Assembly (NCBI GenBank): GCA_002403305.1
Contig: DHHM01000001.1
Coordinates: forward strand, 169,392 to 233,391
Reading direction: 5' to 3'
DNA: 64,000 nt
Source: Bacteroidales bacterium UBA4772
GTDB taxonomy: Bacteria > Bacteroidota > Bacteroidia > Bacteroidales > VadinHA17
In this document: positions 1-8,860 of the stretch, piece by piece
Position numbering within the stretch: position 1 is the stretch's first letter
Layout of the letters: each line of letters opens with the position of its first letter
Position numbers and translations under genes: made by a program
The notes under the pieces: generated by a model
Databases searched by the model: none
What the model saw: the letters and a program-made list of their open reading frames with translations, nothing else
Told to the model about the DNA's origin: nothing

Positions 1-959
1 CCGGGAGCCACTTTCCTGTCACGGAGAATAGCCGCGGCCATCCTCATATCCTCCATCCGGCCGTTGGTACAACTGCCGATAAAGGCAGAGTCTATCTTTG
101 TTACCGGCAGCTCTTTCACTGCCACAGTATCATGCGGCTCACCCGGACGAGACACCATCGGCACAAAGGCGGTCAGGTCGATGTCTGCAGTGACCTCATA
201 ACTGGCATCTGCATCAGCATAGACCGGTTCAAAGGGTGACCTGGCCCTTGTACGGCAATAGTTTATTATCTCCTCAGACGGCGGAAAGATGATTATTATT
301 GCACCCATCTCAGTCCCCATTGAGGCAATGGTGATACGATCATCGAGTGTCATCTCATCGACAGCCTCACCGTACAGCTCAATACTGTATCCCAGCAGCG
401 TATTGGCTCCATAAATGCGTAAGAGGTTTAGGATGACATCCTTGGCAGTGACGTTGTCCGGGAGCTTGCCTGTGAGGTTAATCCTTGCCGAGGCAGGCAC
501 CTTAAACCACACTTTTCCGCTGTTCCAGGTGGCTGCGATATCCATGTCTCCCATCCCCTGGCCAAAAGCACCTACGGCGCCCAGAATGTTGGCATGCGAG
601 TCGGTAGATACGGCTGTGGCCCCCGGCCATACATAGCCCTCCTCAATAAGCAGATGCGTCCCGATTCCGGCATCGATGTCATAGAGCCGGATGTCATTGT
701 TACGGGCAAACTGCCTGCAGATATGCTGGTTAACTGCATATTTCTGGTCTGATCCCGTAGGGTTGCAGTCGAACGTGAACAGTGTCTTTGAAGGATCAGC
801 TACCGTCAGACCGTAGTCCCTGAGGTTCTTGACTACATTGGCACCTCCGAAGTCTCTGGCCACGCGTGCATCTATTGATATATCTATTATCTCTCCGGGT
901 TTTACGGTGTCATACCTGGAGTGTGATGCAATTATTTTCTCAGTGATGGTCATTCCCAT
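1..959 (-). CDS. Aconitase / 3-isopropylmalate dehydratase-type large subunit, 5' part (runs off window start)
   Basis: Reading the minus strand from ATG at 959 gives about 319 residues before the window edge. It shows the aconitase-superfamily layout: a DSH motif (TDSHANILGAVGAFG, about residues 119-133), and the cluster-ligand motif IGSCTNGR near residue 294, which carries the first [4Fe-4S] Cys. The family isomerises hydroxy-acids (isopropylmalate, homocitrate, citramalate and relatives). The early substrate loop does not read like classic LeuC, so the substrate is left open. The other two cluster cysteines would lie beyond the window. An AGGAG sits about 8 nt before the ATG, unusual for this phylum, and a TAAATTTG -7 box lies at 992-999. 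The AraC gene lies 114 bp upstream in the same direction. Confidence 0.85.
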   Translation of the reverse strand, partial: MGMTITEKIIASHSRYDTVKPGEIIDISIDARVARDFGGANVVKNLRDYGLTVADPSKTLFTFDCNPTGSDQKYAVNQHICRQFARNNDIRLYDIDAGIGTHLLIEEGYVWPGATAVSTDSHANILGAVGAFGQGMGDMDIAATWNSGKVWFKVPASARINLTGKLPDNVTAKDVILNLLRIYGANTLLGYSIELYGEAVDEMTLDDRITIASMGTEMGAIIIIFPPSEEIINYCRTRARSPFEPVYADADASYEVTADIDLTAFVPMVSRPGEPHDTVAVKELPVTKIDSAFIGSCTNGRMEDMRMAAAILRDRKVAP

Positions 960-991
960 AGTAAGTCTCCTGTTTATTGATTGTACAATTG

Positions 992-999
992 CAAATTTA
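992..999 (-). promoter_or_regulatory. Candidate Bacteroidota -7 box (TAAATTTG) for the aconitase-type gene
   Basis: The minus strand reads TAAATTTG, matching TAnnTTTG, 32 nt before the ATG at 959. No TTTG -33 element is seen 19-21 nt further upstream, so the promoter is partial by consensus. Confidence 0.45.
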
Positions 1000-1073
1000 G
1001 CATTATGGAATCATTGCCGGTATGAAAAAAGTCATCTGCGGCGTCAGTCCGGTAAACAGTCCGTTTCAGGGCA

Positions 1074-1922
1074 TCAGCTTCTGTACTGTGCCCTGTAGTC
1101 GCGAGCCGACATGCCTGCATGCTTACGGAATTGCTTGTTGAAGTTTGATACGGTGGCGAAACCGCATTCAAATACTATCTCGTTTATCTGATGGTCAGTC
1201 TCGCGAAGCAGGTAACAGGCCTTGTTGGTACGTACCTGGTTGACATAATCGACGAATCCGCTGCCTGTACTGCGCGAGAAAAAACGGCTAAAGGAATGAG
1301 GGCTCATCTTTGCTAAGGCAGCTACCTCCCTGACAGGTATTGGCCTGAAGAAGTTATCTCTCACAAATGCACAGACGGCGGTGAGCCTGCTGTCATTCAT
1401 ATCACGTGTACCGGCGGCAGTATCGCCCGCCAGAAACTTGTATTTCTCCGCCGAGGAGAGTATCTCAAACAGGCGAAAGAGGCTTACCATCTTTCTCATG
1501 CCGGTCTCGGAGAGGAGCCGTCTCATCGGTTCTTCGGCAGCCCTGCCTGTCTCGGCAGTGAATGAGATGCCCCTGGCCGATTCGTCGAGCAGACGCCGCA
1601 GATCAGCCATCTCAAACTGAGAGAGAAGAGCCTCCCCCAATGACTCCCTTCTGAAGTGACACATAATGGCGTGCTTCTCCCTCTCATCACCTCCGTTGTT
1701 GTAAAAATTCCAGAAGTGACGCAAGTCAGGACCATAGAATACCAGGTCATAATGATCAAAAATCTCCACCGAGTCTCCGGCAACACGTGTGCCGTTTCCG
1801 GAAATATTCAAAACTATCTCATATTCAGGGTGTACATGAAGAAAGTTGCTCTCATGGTCAATCCACTCAGCCCTGAAGCCTGAGCCGTCATCGTGCCTGA
1901 TGGCAATTATTTCAGGTATCAT
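1074..1922 (-). CDS. AraC-family transcriptional regulator
   Basis: This 282-residue protein has an N-terminal cupin-like sensor half (around 20-100, with the HVHPEYEI metal/ligand-type segment) and a C-terminal pair of helix-turn-helix motifs (about 180-282). The second HTH holds the classic end of the family signature, INEIVFECGFATVSNFNKQF. Such proteins usually sense a small molecule through the cupin and activate nearby genes. It lies directly upstream of, and in the same direction as, the aconitase-type gene, which may be its target; that link is inference from position. ATG at 1922 starts the cupin at the usual distance. Confidence 0.9.
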   Translation of the reverse strand: MIPEIIAIRHDDGSGFRAEWIDHESNFLHVHPEYEIVLNISGNGTRVAGDSVEIFDHYDLVFYGPDLRHFWNFYNNGGDEREKHAIMCHFRRESLGEALLSQFEMADLRRLLDESARGISFTAETGRAAEEPMRRLLSETGMRKMVSLFRLFEILSSAEKYKFLAGDTAAGTRDMNDSRLTAVCAFVRDNFFRPIPVREVAALAKMSPHSFSRFFSRSTGSGFVDYVNQVRTNKACYLLRETDHQINEIVFECGFATVSNFNKQFRKHAGMSARDYRAQYRS

Positions 1923-2040
1923 AAAAATTATCTGTTTGTTGCAGTGCCTGGTAATGATCCGATATCCCCAATAAAAATAAGCAATCTAAATGAGATGGCA
2001 ATCTGACTCCCGGGAGATACCTTCACAAATAATTTAAAAA

Positions 2041-2072
2041 TTTGCTTTGTGAAAAATAAAGTGTTATATTTG
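2041..2072 (+). promoter_or_regulatory. Full-consensus Bacteroidota promoter (TTTG-N20-TATATTTG)
   Basis: TTTG at 2041-2044 is followed after exactly 20 nt by TATATTTG at 2065-2072. This is a perfect match to the phylum's -33/-7 consensus. Transcription should begin near 2076-2080, well upstream of any plausible start codon (2290). It therefore drives the structured RNA region and possibly bioG. Confidence 0.8.
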
Positions 2073-2076
2073 TCAA

Positions 2077-2275
2077 AAGCTAATGCTTTAAAAATAAAAA
2101 GAGGAGAGTAAGGGTTACCTGTGGGAATCAAGAGGATTGTATTGCAGACATTGACTTTCACATGGACCTATAGGCTGACTACCATAGGTTACTTCCTTTT
2201 ATCAGACAGTAGATTCCGGGATTATTTCATAAGCCCGTTCCTTAAAGTACCACGGTAACCCTCTCCTCTTTTTTC
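2077..2275 (+). ncRNA. Candidate structured RNA (6S-like free RNA or leader of bioG)
   Basis: The 355 bp between the AraC gene and bioG hold no ORF but a clear RNA architecture. A long closing stem pairs AAGAGGAGA...GGGTTACC (from about 2098 to 2119) with GGTAACCC TCTCCTCTT (2253-2269), with a small GTAA bulge on the 5' side, and GTGG with CCAC inside it. Next, GGAATC (2124-2129) pairs with GATTCC (2211-2216). A small hairpin (GGG..TTAT ttc ATAA..CCC, 2218-2236) sits on the 3' strand between these stems, and ACCTAT/ATAGGT (2166-2189) forms a terminal hairpin. A T-run follows the closing stem, so its 3' arm doubles as a terminator. Size, closing stem and 3'-strand hairpin recall 6S RNA; a cis-regulatory leader of bioG is the alternative. 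Pairings were found by eye. Confidence 0.5.
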
Positions 2276-2289
2276 TTTTGAACCTGCCG

Positions 2290-2991
2290 ATGAAAACTTT
2301 CCTGAGAAGATTTGAGAATAACAGGGACCTGGTCATTCTATTCGGTACGTGGGGTATAGATGAAAAAGCTTTCTCAAATCTATGCACTGACAGGTTCGAT
2401 TTCATCCTCTTCTACAACTACTCAGCTGACGAGCCGCTTATTCTTCCCGAGATGAAGACCTACCGCAGGGTAACCGTTATAGGATGGTCGCTTGGTGTCT
2501 GGGCGGCGGAGTACTACAGCCGGAAGATGGGCATCAAACCTGACCTTACAATTGCCATCAACGGCACCCCCGTGGCCGCTGATGACAAATACGGCATCCC
2601 TCTCAGGATATTTGAAGCAACACTGGAAAACATATCGAACTACAGCATGGGCAAGTTCTATCTCAGGCTCTTTGGTACAAGAAGCCGTTTTGAGATGAAC
2701 AGGCAATATATACCATCACGGTCGGAGAAGTCGCTGCATGATGAGCTCAGATGGCTCTACAACAGGATGATGGAGCCGGTAGAGACAGGATTTGTGTGGG
2801 ACTATTCGCTGATAGGATCGGAAGACCGTGTTTTCAGGGCTTCAAACCTGATCAGCTACTGGTCCATGCACCCCGAAACCAGGCAGATAATCGTGGATGC
2901 ACCGCATTACCTGTTTGACAACTGGAATTCACTGGAAGAACTTATCCGGTATGTAAGGCGTTTCCGCCTCTCCCCCTTCCGCAACAAGTGA
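2290..2991 (+). CDS. bioG: BioG-like (DUF452) pimeloyl-ACP methyl ester esterase
   Basis: A 233-residue alpha/beta-hydrolase-like protein of the DUF452 family. The family hallmarks are present: an early LVILFGTWGIDEKAF strand-loop and the nucleophile elbow GWSLGVWAAEY, which carries the catalytic Ser. A late His lies in DAPHYLFDNW. In families with known function, BioG removes the methyl group from pimeloyl-ACP methyl ester late in biotin precursor synthesis. No bioC or other bio gene is in the window, so the pathway link is inferred from family only. ATG at 2290 is preferred; an in-frame TTG at 2278 would add four residues. The structured RNA ends 15 nt upstream. Confidence 0.75.
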   Translation: MKTFLRRFENNRDLVILFGTWGIDEKAFSNLCTDRFDFILFYNYSADEPLILPEMKTYRRVTVIGWSLGVWAAEYYSRKMGIKPDLTIAINGTPVAADDKYGIPLRIFEATLENISNYSMGKFYLRLFGTRSRFEMNRQYIPSRSEKSLHDELRWLYNRMMEPVETGFVWDYSLIGSEDRVFRASNLISYWSMHPETRQIIVDAPHYLFDNWNSLEELIRYVRRFRLSPFRNK

Positions 2992-3115
2992 CCGGCTGCG
3001 GCAGCCAGGCTACCTTCTTCAGCACTGGTCACAGTTAAAAGCACCGCCTATACTCTTTTCATTACAACAGTGACCGGCCGGAGAACTGGCGCTCCGTTGC
3101 AAAATAGAATCCTGC

Positions 3116-4450
3116 CTACAGGTCACGCAACAGTATATTGCCTTCCGATGATGCTATCACTGCCTCGAACTTCGACAGGGCGACATCTATCTTCCTGTAA
3201 TCCGAGTTGTTGATGACTATCTTGTGCATGGAGCCTGAGGTTTCGAGCTTTTCCAGCAGGAATGAGAGTGTCATCTTGTTGATGTCGGTACCGGGCTGAT
3301 AGATGTATCTCTCCTCCGTATCATCCCAAACCTCGGTAACCAACCCCGAATCCCTCAGCAGGTCAAGACATTCATGCACCGTACGCGCCGGCAGGCTCAG
3401 CTGCTCGGATATCTCTTCCGGGGCCTTCGGCCTGGCTCCCCTGATGAAGTCGGTGACAAGCGCATGCATCACCAGCAGGGAGAGCCTCTTCTTCTGCCGC
3501 TGAGAGACATTCTGGACGTCAAACTCAAATTCATACCGGGTGATGTTCTGCATGTAGTATGAGAGCTGCGCACCCATCAGCAGCACCACCCAGCTCATCT
3601 GTATCCAAATCATCAGAAGTGGGATGGCTGCAAAGCTTCCGTAAAGTGTGCCAAGTTTGGTGAGACCAACCTGCGACTCAACATAGAGTATCTGTATAAT
3701 CTGCAGGGCTATACCCGCAACGATGCCTGAGATGATGGCCGACCTTACCTTTACCCTGGTGTTGGGCATCACAAGAAATGCAGCCGTCGATACAAGACAG
3801 AGCAGTATGAAGGGCAGGAGCTTCACCAGGAATGAGACCACCGGCTTCAGCCCCTCAAGCATGTCAGACCTGCCCAGCAGTTCGTTCAGCCTGGTGGTTG
3901 CAAGCACCGTGACACTGCTGGAGGCAATGAAGATCACAGGCACGAGGAAGATGATGGCAAGATAATCTGTCAGCTGACGGTACCATACCCTCGTCTCTTC
4001 CACCCTCCAGATGGAGTTAAAGGTGCTCTCAACGTAGCTCAGAAGCTGTCCTACCGTATAGAAGAGAAAGGCCACCCCGATACCCGCCAGCCAGCCGCCA
4101 CTGGTCTGCTCAAGGGTGTTGTTTGCAAAATCAAGTATCCAGTTCATCACCTGCTCCTGGTTGTGGAACTGCATTATGATCTGCGCCCTCATCTCATCGT
4201 GAAGCCCGAAACCCTTGGCAATGCCAAAGGCAAGCGCGATGAGGGGTATGACCGAAAGAATAGAAAAAAAAGTGAGCGCAGAGGCCTTAATATAAATGTT
4301 GTCTCTCTTTATCCCCTTGTATAGAAGGTAGATGATCCTTCCCTGTCTAACCCAGTAAGGCTTTGAATTCCCGACCCTCTCTTTCAGGATCTGCCATCCC
4401 TTGCCGGTTTTCTGCCGGACTGCCTGGCTTATATCATTTAGCGCTCTCAT
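3116..4450 (-). CDS. YihY/BrkB-family inner-membrane protein with C-terminal winged-helix domain
   Basis: A 444-residue polytopic protein. After a basic amphipathic N-terminus it has the YihY/virulence-factor-BrkB core with about six hydrophobic segments (roughly 35-290), including the conserved KASALTFFSILSVIPLIALA entry segment and YGSFAAIPLLMIWIQMSW. Residues from about 310 onward form a soluble region with a winged-helix-like stretch (EEISEQLSLPARTVHECLDL). The molecular function of the family is unsettled; older 'ribonuclease BN' labels are considered wrong. It is transcribed away from comB with fewer than 90 bp between the starts. Confidence 0.85.
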   Translation of the reverse strand: MRALNDISQAVRQKTGKGWQILKERVGNSKPYWVRQGRIIYLLYKGIKRDNIYIKASALTFFSILSVIPLIALAFGIAKGFGLHDEMRAQIIMQFHNQEQVMNWILDFANNTLEQTSGGWLAGIGVAFLFYTVGQLLSYVESTFNSIWRVEETRVWYRQLTDYLAIIFLVPVIFIASSSVTVLATTRLNELLGRSDMLEGLKPVVSFLVKLLPFILLCLVSTAAFLVMPNTRVKVRSAIISGIVAGIALQIIQILYVESQVGLTKLGTLYGSFAAIPLLMIWIQMSWVVLLMGAQLSYYMQNITRYEFEFDVQNVSQRQKKRLSLLVMHALVTDFIRGARPKAPEEISEQLSLPARTVHECLDLLRDSGLVTEVWDDTEERYIYQPGTDINKMTLSFLLEKLETSGSMHKIVINNSDYRKIDVALSKFEAVIASSEGNILLRDL

Positions 4451-4537
4451 CGGTTTTTGAACCGTAACTGCCGGAAGGCAAATTTAAGAAATCATCTTCA
4501 AACAGTATTGCTATCTTCACACTTTGAACTTTATAAG

Positions 4538-5239
4538 ATGGAAATCACCATAAAAGAGTTTGTCAGAGGGGCTCAGGAGGCTGAAGGAGTGACAGTTATC
4601 ATTGATGTCTTCCGCGCCTTCAGCACCGCATGCTATGCCTTTGACAGCGGAATAAAACGACTTATTGACGTAGACACCCCTGACAAAGCCTTTGCCCTAA
4701 GGGATAAACTTGGGGCTGACGCAATTATTGCAGGAGAACAGAATGAAATGAAGCCTGAGGGGTTTGACTTTGGCAACAGTCCGACAGAGATGCTCACCGG
4801 CCGTCTGGAGGGAAAGACAATGATACACTGCACAACTGCAGGTACTAACGGTATCGTGAATGCTGCCGGAGCCACCGAGGTGTTTGGTGCAGGACTTGTC
4901 AACGCAGGGGCAGTGGCTTCATATATCTCAATGCTGAACCCCGAAAAAGTCACCCTGGTGGCCATGGGTTACAGGGCAGTCGAATCAGCCGCGGAAGACC
5001 TGTTGTGCGCCAGCTACATCAGAGACATGCTCATGGGTCATGAGAGAGACATCACACAAGAGATTGAAGCCCTTGGAAAGGATTCGGGAAAAAGGTTCTT
5101 CAACCCTGCCAATATCAACTTCAGTCCGCCAACTGATTTCTTTCTCTGCACTGACCTTAACCGTTTTAACTTCGTGCTCAGGGCTGTAATGACAAACCAC
5201 GGGCAAGCAGAGATATTGCGAATTGACATTAACCACTGA
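4538..5239 (+). CDS. comB: 2-phosphosulfolactate phosphatase family protein (ComB)
   Basis: A 233-residue protein matching the ComB family: VTVIIDVFRAFSTACYAF near the start, the GEQNEMKPEGFDFGNSP segment, the IHCTTAGTNGI segment, and a LVAMGYR strand. ComB hydrolyses 2-phosphosulfolactate in coenzyme M synthesis of methanogens. Homologues are widespread in bacteria that do not make coenzyme M, where the substrate is unproven. The start at 4538 is chosen because the homology begins at MEITIKEFVRG; the open frame extends upstream without similarity. A thioredoxin-like gene follows 60 bp downstream on the same strand. Confidence 0.8.
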   Translation: MEITIKEFVRGAQEAEGVTVIIDVFRAFSTACYAFDSGIKRLIDVDTPDKAFALRDKLGADAIIAGEQNEMKPEGFDFGNSPTEMLTGRLEGKTMIHCTTAGTNGIVNAAGATEVFGAGLVNAGAVASYISMLNPEKVTLVAMGYRAVESAAEDLLCASYIRDMLMGHERDITQEIEALGKDSGKRFFNPANINFSPPTDFFLCTDLNRFNFVLRAVMTNHGQAEILRIDINH

Positions 5240-5299
5240 TCTGCCTCACCCGTTATGGCAGGAAAATTGTACAACCGCAACAGATCAACATACTGACAG

Positions 5300-6727
5300 A
5301 TGAACATCAGACACACGGCAGCATACCTTATCATTTCTTTTCTTTCGTTATCAGGTTTCATGAACGGTCAGCCGGGCCACTCGATAAGCGTCACAGTCGA
5401 CGGCGCTTCCGAAGCCACTGTCAGGCTGGCATACCATGTCGGAAGCCAGCAGTATGTCAGAGACAGCCTGGTTGCTGACAGTAACGGCAGATGCAACTTT
5501 ACAGGGGCAGACAGGCTTCCTCCGGGAGTCTATATGATCGTTCTTCCGGGAAATACTTTCTTTGAGCTCCTCGTGGGAGATGACCAGCATTTTGATATCA
5601 GCTGCGATGCAAAAGATCCGGGAGGAACACTTTCTTTCAGAGGCTCCGAGGAAAACCAGAGGTTCCTGGACTACCAGAAAAAATGGAAGGTCCTTCAGGA
5701 GGAGGCAGTGAATCTCTCAGCCGGACTCAGGGATTCGAGCCTGTCTAAGGGGGAGGCGGATCTCCGGAAAGAAAAACTAGCTGCACAGGAGAAGAAGATG
5801 AAACAGTATCTTCACCAGACCGCCGAAAGCAACAAGGGAACCCTTCTGGGTGCAATAGCAAAGTCAATAATCCCTCCCGAGCCTTTTGTCCCGACAGTCC
5901 CTCCCGGCACTTCCAACCGCGACTCGGTTAGCAGGCTGCTTTCATACATTCATTACAAGGATCATTTCTTTGACAATGTTGATCTTTCTCAACCCGGACT
6001 GATACGCAGCCCGATCCTGGGTGGCAGGCTCGAACAGTTCTTCAGGCAGGTGGTCATCCAGATGCCTGATTCCATCATCAGGGAGACCGACAGGCTTCTC
6101 GCGAAAAGCGCCGTGAATGAAGACGTCTTCCAGTACGTGGCCGTCTGGATAATGAACCGGTACGCATCGAGTGAGATCATGGGTCATGATGCGGTGGTTG
6201 TGCATCTTGCAGATGAAGTCTATCTGGCCGGCAAGGCCCCGTGGGCGACCAAAGAGTACCTGTCAGAACTGGAGAAAAGAGTCAACAGACTCAGGTCCAA
6301 TCTGATAGGACAGAAGGCGCCGGAGCTGCTGATGAACTCCTTTGCCGGACACTATGTCTCTCTCTATGATGTTGAAGCTGACTACACGATAGTCTATTTC
6401 TGGGAGCCTGACTGCGGACACTGCAAGGTTGCCACACCCCTGCTGCGGGATTATTACAATGGCAACAGGGATAAGGGTATAGAGATTTTTGCCGTATGTA
6501 CCCATCACGACAGGGAGAAATGGGAGAAATACATTGTTGATAACGGGCTCAGCTGGATCAACGGCTGGGATCCGGAACGACTGAGCCGGTTTGATCATTT
6601 TTACAATGTAGACTCCACTCCTCTCATCTATATTCTTGACAGGGAAAAGAAGATCATTGCCAAGCGTCTGGCTGCCGAAGATGTGTCATCATTCATTGAT
6701 GCCTACAGAAAGTACCGCGGCCAGTGA
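5300..6727 (+). CDS. TlpA-like thiol-disulfide oxidoreductase with DUF4369-type N-terminal domain
   Basis: A 475-residue exported protein. Residues 1-23 form a signal peptide ending in FMNGQ. Residues about 28-110 resemble the DUF4369 beta-domain common before thioredoxin folds in this phylum. A charged helical middle part follows. A C-terminal thioredoxin domain (about 335-475) has the active-site motif CGHC within YFWEPDCGHCKV. The cis-Pro loop is visible as DSTPLIYILD. Such proteins act in the periplasm on disulfides; the partner is unknown. The gene follows comB on the same strand and converges with the B12 operon. Confidence 0.85.
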   Translation: MNIRHTAAYLIISFLSLSGFMNGQPGHSISVTVDGASEATVRLAYHVGSQQYVRDSLVADSNGRCNFTGADRLPPGVYMIVLPGNTFFELLVGDDQHFDISCDAKDPGGTLSFRGSEENQRFLDYQKKWKVLQEEAVNLSAGLRDSSLSKGEADLRKEKLAAQEKKMKQYLHQTAESNKGTLLGAIAKSIIPPEPFVPTVPPGTSNRDSVSRLLSYIHYKDHFFDNVDLSQPGLIRSPILGGRLEQFFRQVVIQMPDSIIRETDRLLAKSAVNEDVFQYVAVWIMNRYASSEIMGHDAVVVHLADEVYLAGKAPWATKEYLSELEKRVNRLRSNLIGQKAPELLMNSFAGHYVSLYDVEADYTIVYFWEPDCGHCKVATPLLRDYYNGNRDKGIEIFAVCTHHDREKWEKYIVDNGLSWINGWDPERLSRFDHFYNVDSTPLIYILDREKKIIAKRLAAEDVSSFIDAYRKYRGQ

Positions 6728-6815
6728 GCCTGCTTTTCAAGCAGGAAAACCATCATGTTATGTTATGTGCACCTGCTCTCCAGCCGGGTAAACAATCGGC
6801 AAATGTTCAATACAG

Positions 6816-7823
6816 CTACTCTTCAGGCAGGTGAACCATCAGTTCATACAATGTCGAAAAAGATCTTGTTTCAGAGCCTTCAGCAAGTGTCCACCGCCAT
6901 CCTTCCGGTCCCGTTTGCACCTTAACTCTCACTGATGCCTGCTGATCCACGGCGTAGCCGCATCTTCCAAGGGCTTTTTCTGTCAGGCTGAGAGCAGGAG
7001 CGTCACCCTTAAGAGCGATGCCCTTCCTCCTTCCCCTTACAAAGCTGAAGGTGCCTTCCTTGCTGCTGAACGAGAGCAGCGGGCTCTCAAAGGCCCGTGC
7101 GATGGTACCTGACAGTATCAGGTCTTCGGGAGCTCCTTCTATTATACATTCACCATCCATAAGCCATATCCTGTCAGCCTCGTTGAGAGCTGTATCGAGG
7201 TCATGGGTTGAATAGATGACGCATTTGCCCTTCTCCCTGGTCAGTTTTCTCAGCAGGCTTACTATGCCATACCGTGACGGCAGGTCAAGAAATGCGGTAG
7301 GCTCATCCATGACCAGCAACTCTGTATCCTGAGCCAGCGAACGTGCTATGAGGGTTCTCTGTCGCTCGCCGTCGGATATGTTGTCGAGCCTGCGCCCGGC
7401 AAGTGTCAGCATGCCAGTATCTTCGAGAGCATGGTCAACAGCCTCTCTGTCAGCATCTGTCATAGTGCCTATCCAGTTGGTGTAGGGAAAGCGCCCCAGT
7501 GACACAGCATCGCGGACACTGATATTGCGTTCGGCCACCGGCTCCGTGGAGGTAAAGCTTACTATCCTGGGCAGCATGGTACTGCCAATGGAGTGCAGAT
7601 CCCTGCCGTGGAGCCGTATCTTTCCCCCTACCGCCGGCTGCAATGATACCAGAGTCCGGAGCAGGGTGCTCTTGCCGGCGCCGTTACGGCCTATCAGTGC
7701 CACCAGCTCACCTGACCCGGCACTGACGGATAGATGCTCCATGACCCTGATGCTCCTGCGGCGGGAGGCATACCCTATGGTGAGCTCTTCTGTCTCTGCT
7801 ATCACGATTCCTCTCTTCTTCAT
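6816..7823 (-). CDS. btuD: ABC transporter ATPase of the FecE/BtuD type (vitamin B12 / metal-chelate import)
   Basis: A 335-residue ABC ATPase: Walker A GRNGAGKST, a Q-loop region, signature ISDGERQ (a variant of LSGGQ), Walker B ELLVMDEPTAFLDL and switch His in YSTHDLD. About 80 residues after the nucleotide-binding domain form a C-terminal extension. ATG at 7823 overlaps the permease stop by four bases (ATGA), which points to translational coupling and argues against the longer open frame that runs back to 8072. It is the last gene of the riboswitch-controlled operon, so B12 is the likely cargo. With BtuC and BtuF it would form a complete importer. Confidence 0.88.
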   Translation of the reverse strand: MKKRGIVIAETEELTIGYASRRRSIRVMEHLSVSAGSGELVALIGRNGAGKSTLLRTLVSLQPAVGGKIRLHGRDLHSIGSTMLPRIVSFTSTEPVAERNISVRDAVSLGRFPYTNWIGTMTDADREAVDHALEDTGMLTLAGRRLDNISDGERQRTLIARSLAQDTELLVMDEPTAFLDLPSRYGIVSLLRKLTREKGKCVIYSTHDLDTALNEADRIWLMDGECIIEGAPEDLILSGTIARAFESPLLSFSSKEGTFSFVRGRRKGIALKGDAPALSLTEKALGRCGYAVDQQASVRVKVQTGPEGWRWTLAEGSETRSFSTLYELMVHLPEE

Positions 7824-8860
7824 CTCCTCCCTGCCGTTGCGTTCTTGCCGAGTATTATCCACAGGACGACAGGTATCCCGATCAGTGAGGTGACGGTATT
7901 GACCGGAATGATTTGTCCTCCGCCGGGTGCTGTGGAGATCAGGTCGCTCACCAGCAGAATGGCAGCGCCAAAGAGAGCTGTCCCGGGCATCAGTGTACGG
8001 TGATCGGTAGTTCTGAAGAGCAGTCGTGCCATGTGTGGCACAGCCACCCCGATGAAGGCCAGGGGGCCGCAAAATGCCGTCACACTGCCTGCCAGTATGC
8101 TTGCTGCGGCCAGAAGCATCAGCCGTGTGCTCCTCATGCGCACACCTACTGTACGGGAGAAGGTCTCACCCATAAGCATCGCATTGAGCGGCTTGACCAT
8201 GACAAAGGCCAGGATCATGCCTGCCAGCGCAGCAATGGTCAGGGCCCTGAGCTGTTGCCACGAGATGTTGCCAAGGTTGCCCATAGTCCAGATGACATAT
8301 GTCCTGAGCATCGTCTCATTGCTGAAATACTGCAGCAGGCTCACCACGGCAGAGATGGCACTGGCAAGCATCAGGCCGACGATAAGCACCGTCATTATAT
8401 CACGCATGCGCGAAGAGACCGCCATGATGATCACCATCACCATCCCTGCACCGGCCCAGGCGGCAAGGATCATGCCCCACCCCTGCAGAGGGCTGTCGGC
8501 AGTGATGGCAAACAGCGGAGAGAGCGTAAGCACTGTCAGTGCTACTCCGAGGCCGGCGCCGGAGCTGATGCCCAGCACATCGGGCCCGGCGAGAGGATTG
8601 CGGAAGAGGGTCTGCATCAGCAGCCCGCTGACAGATAGTGCCGCCCCGGCAATGACAGCCGTGAGAGCCCTGGGAAGACGAAACTCCATCACGATGATCT
8701 TACTCTCCGGTGTCCCCTCTCCAAAGAGAGCCCTCACCACATCACCAGCCTCCAGAGGCGTTCCCCCAAAAAGAATATCGGCACAGAAAAGCAGCAGCGT
8801 GACCAGGAACAGTCCGGTCATCGCCAGTGGTAGCTTCAGGGATGGCAGCCTCTCTCTCAT
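7820..8860 (-). CDS. btuC: FecCD/BtuC-type permease
   Basis: A 346-residue membrane protein of the FecCD family with about ten hydrophobic segments. Family motifs include RLPRALTAVIAGAALSVSGL, the segment NPLAGPDVLGISSGAGLG, and GPLAFIGVAVPHMARLL. It forms the channel of a binding-protein-dependent importer for B12 or iron chelates; the upstream riboswitch favours B12. It overlaps btuF by four bases at its start and btuD by four at its end. Confidence 0.9.
   Translation of the reverse strand: MRERLPSLKLPLAMTGLFLVTLLLFCADILFGGTPLEAGDVVRALFGEGTPESKIIVMEFRLPRALTAVIAGAALSVSGLLMQTLFRNPLAGPDVLGISSGAGLGVALTVLTLSPLFAITADSPLQGWGMILAAWAGAGMVMVIIMAVSSRMRDIMTVLIVGLMLASAISAVVSLLQYFSNETMLRTYVIWTMGNLGNISWQQLRALTIAALAGMILAFVMVKPLNAMLMGETFSRTVGVRMRSTRLMLLAAASILAGSVTAFCGPLAFIGVAVPHMARLLFRTTDHRTLMPGTALFGAAILLVSDLISTAPGGGQIIPVNTVTSLIGIPVVLWIILGKNATAGRR

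Noticed and set aside
6729..6745. CCTGCTT/AAGCAGG hairpin after the thioredoxin gene as a terminator
   Set aside because: Stem of only 7 bp, followed by A's rather than T's on the plus strand.
7824..8072. N-terminal extension of btuD back to 8072
   Set aside because: It lies wholly inside btuC, is Arg/His-rich, and the ATGA overlap at 7823 marks the true start.
7913..8638. Long plus-strand open frame rich in His/Gln opposite btuC
   Set aside because: It is antisense to a clear FecCD permease; the His/Gln richness mirrors hydrophobic codons of the permease.
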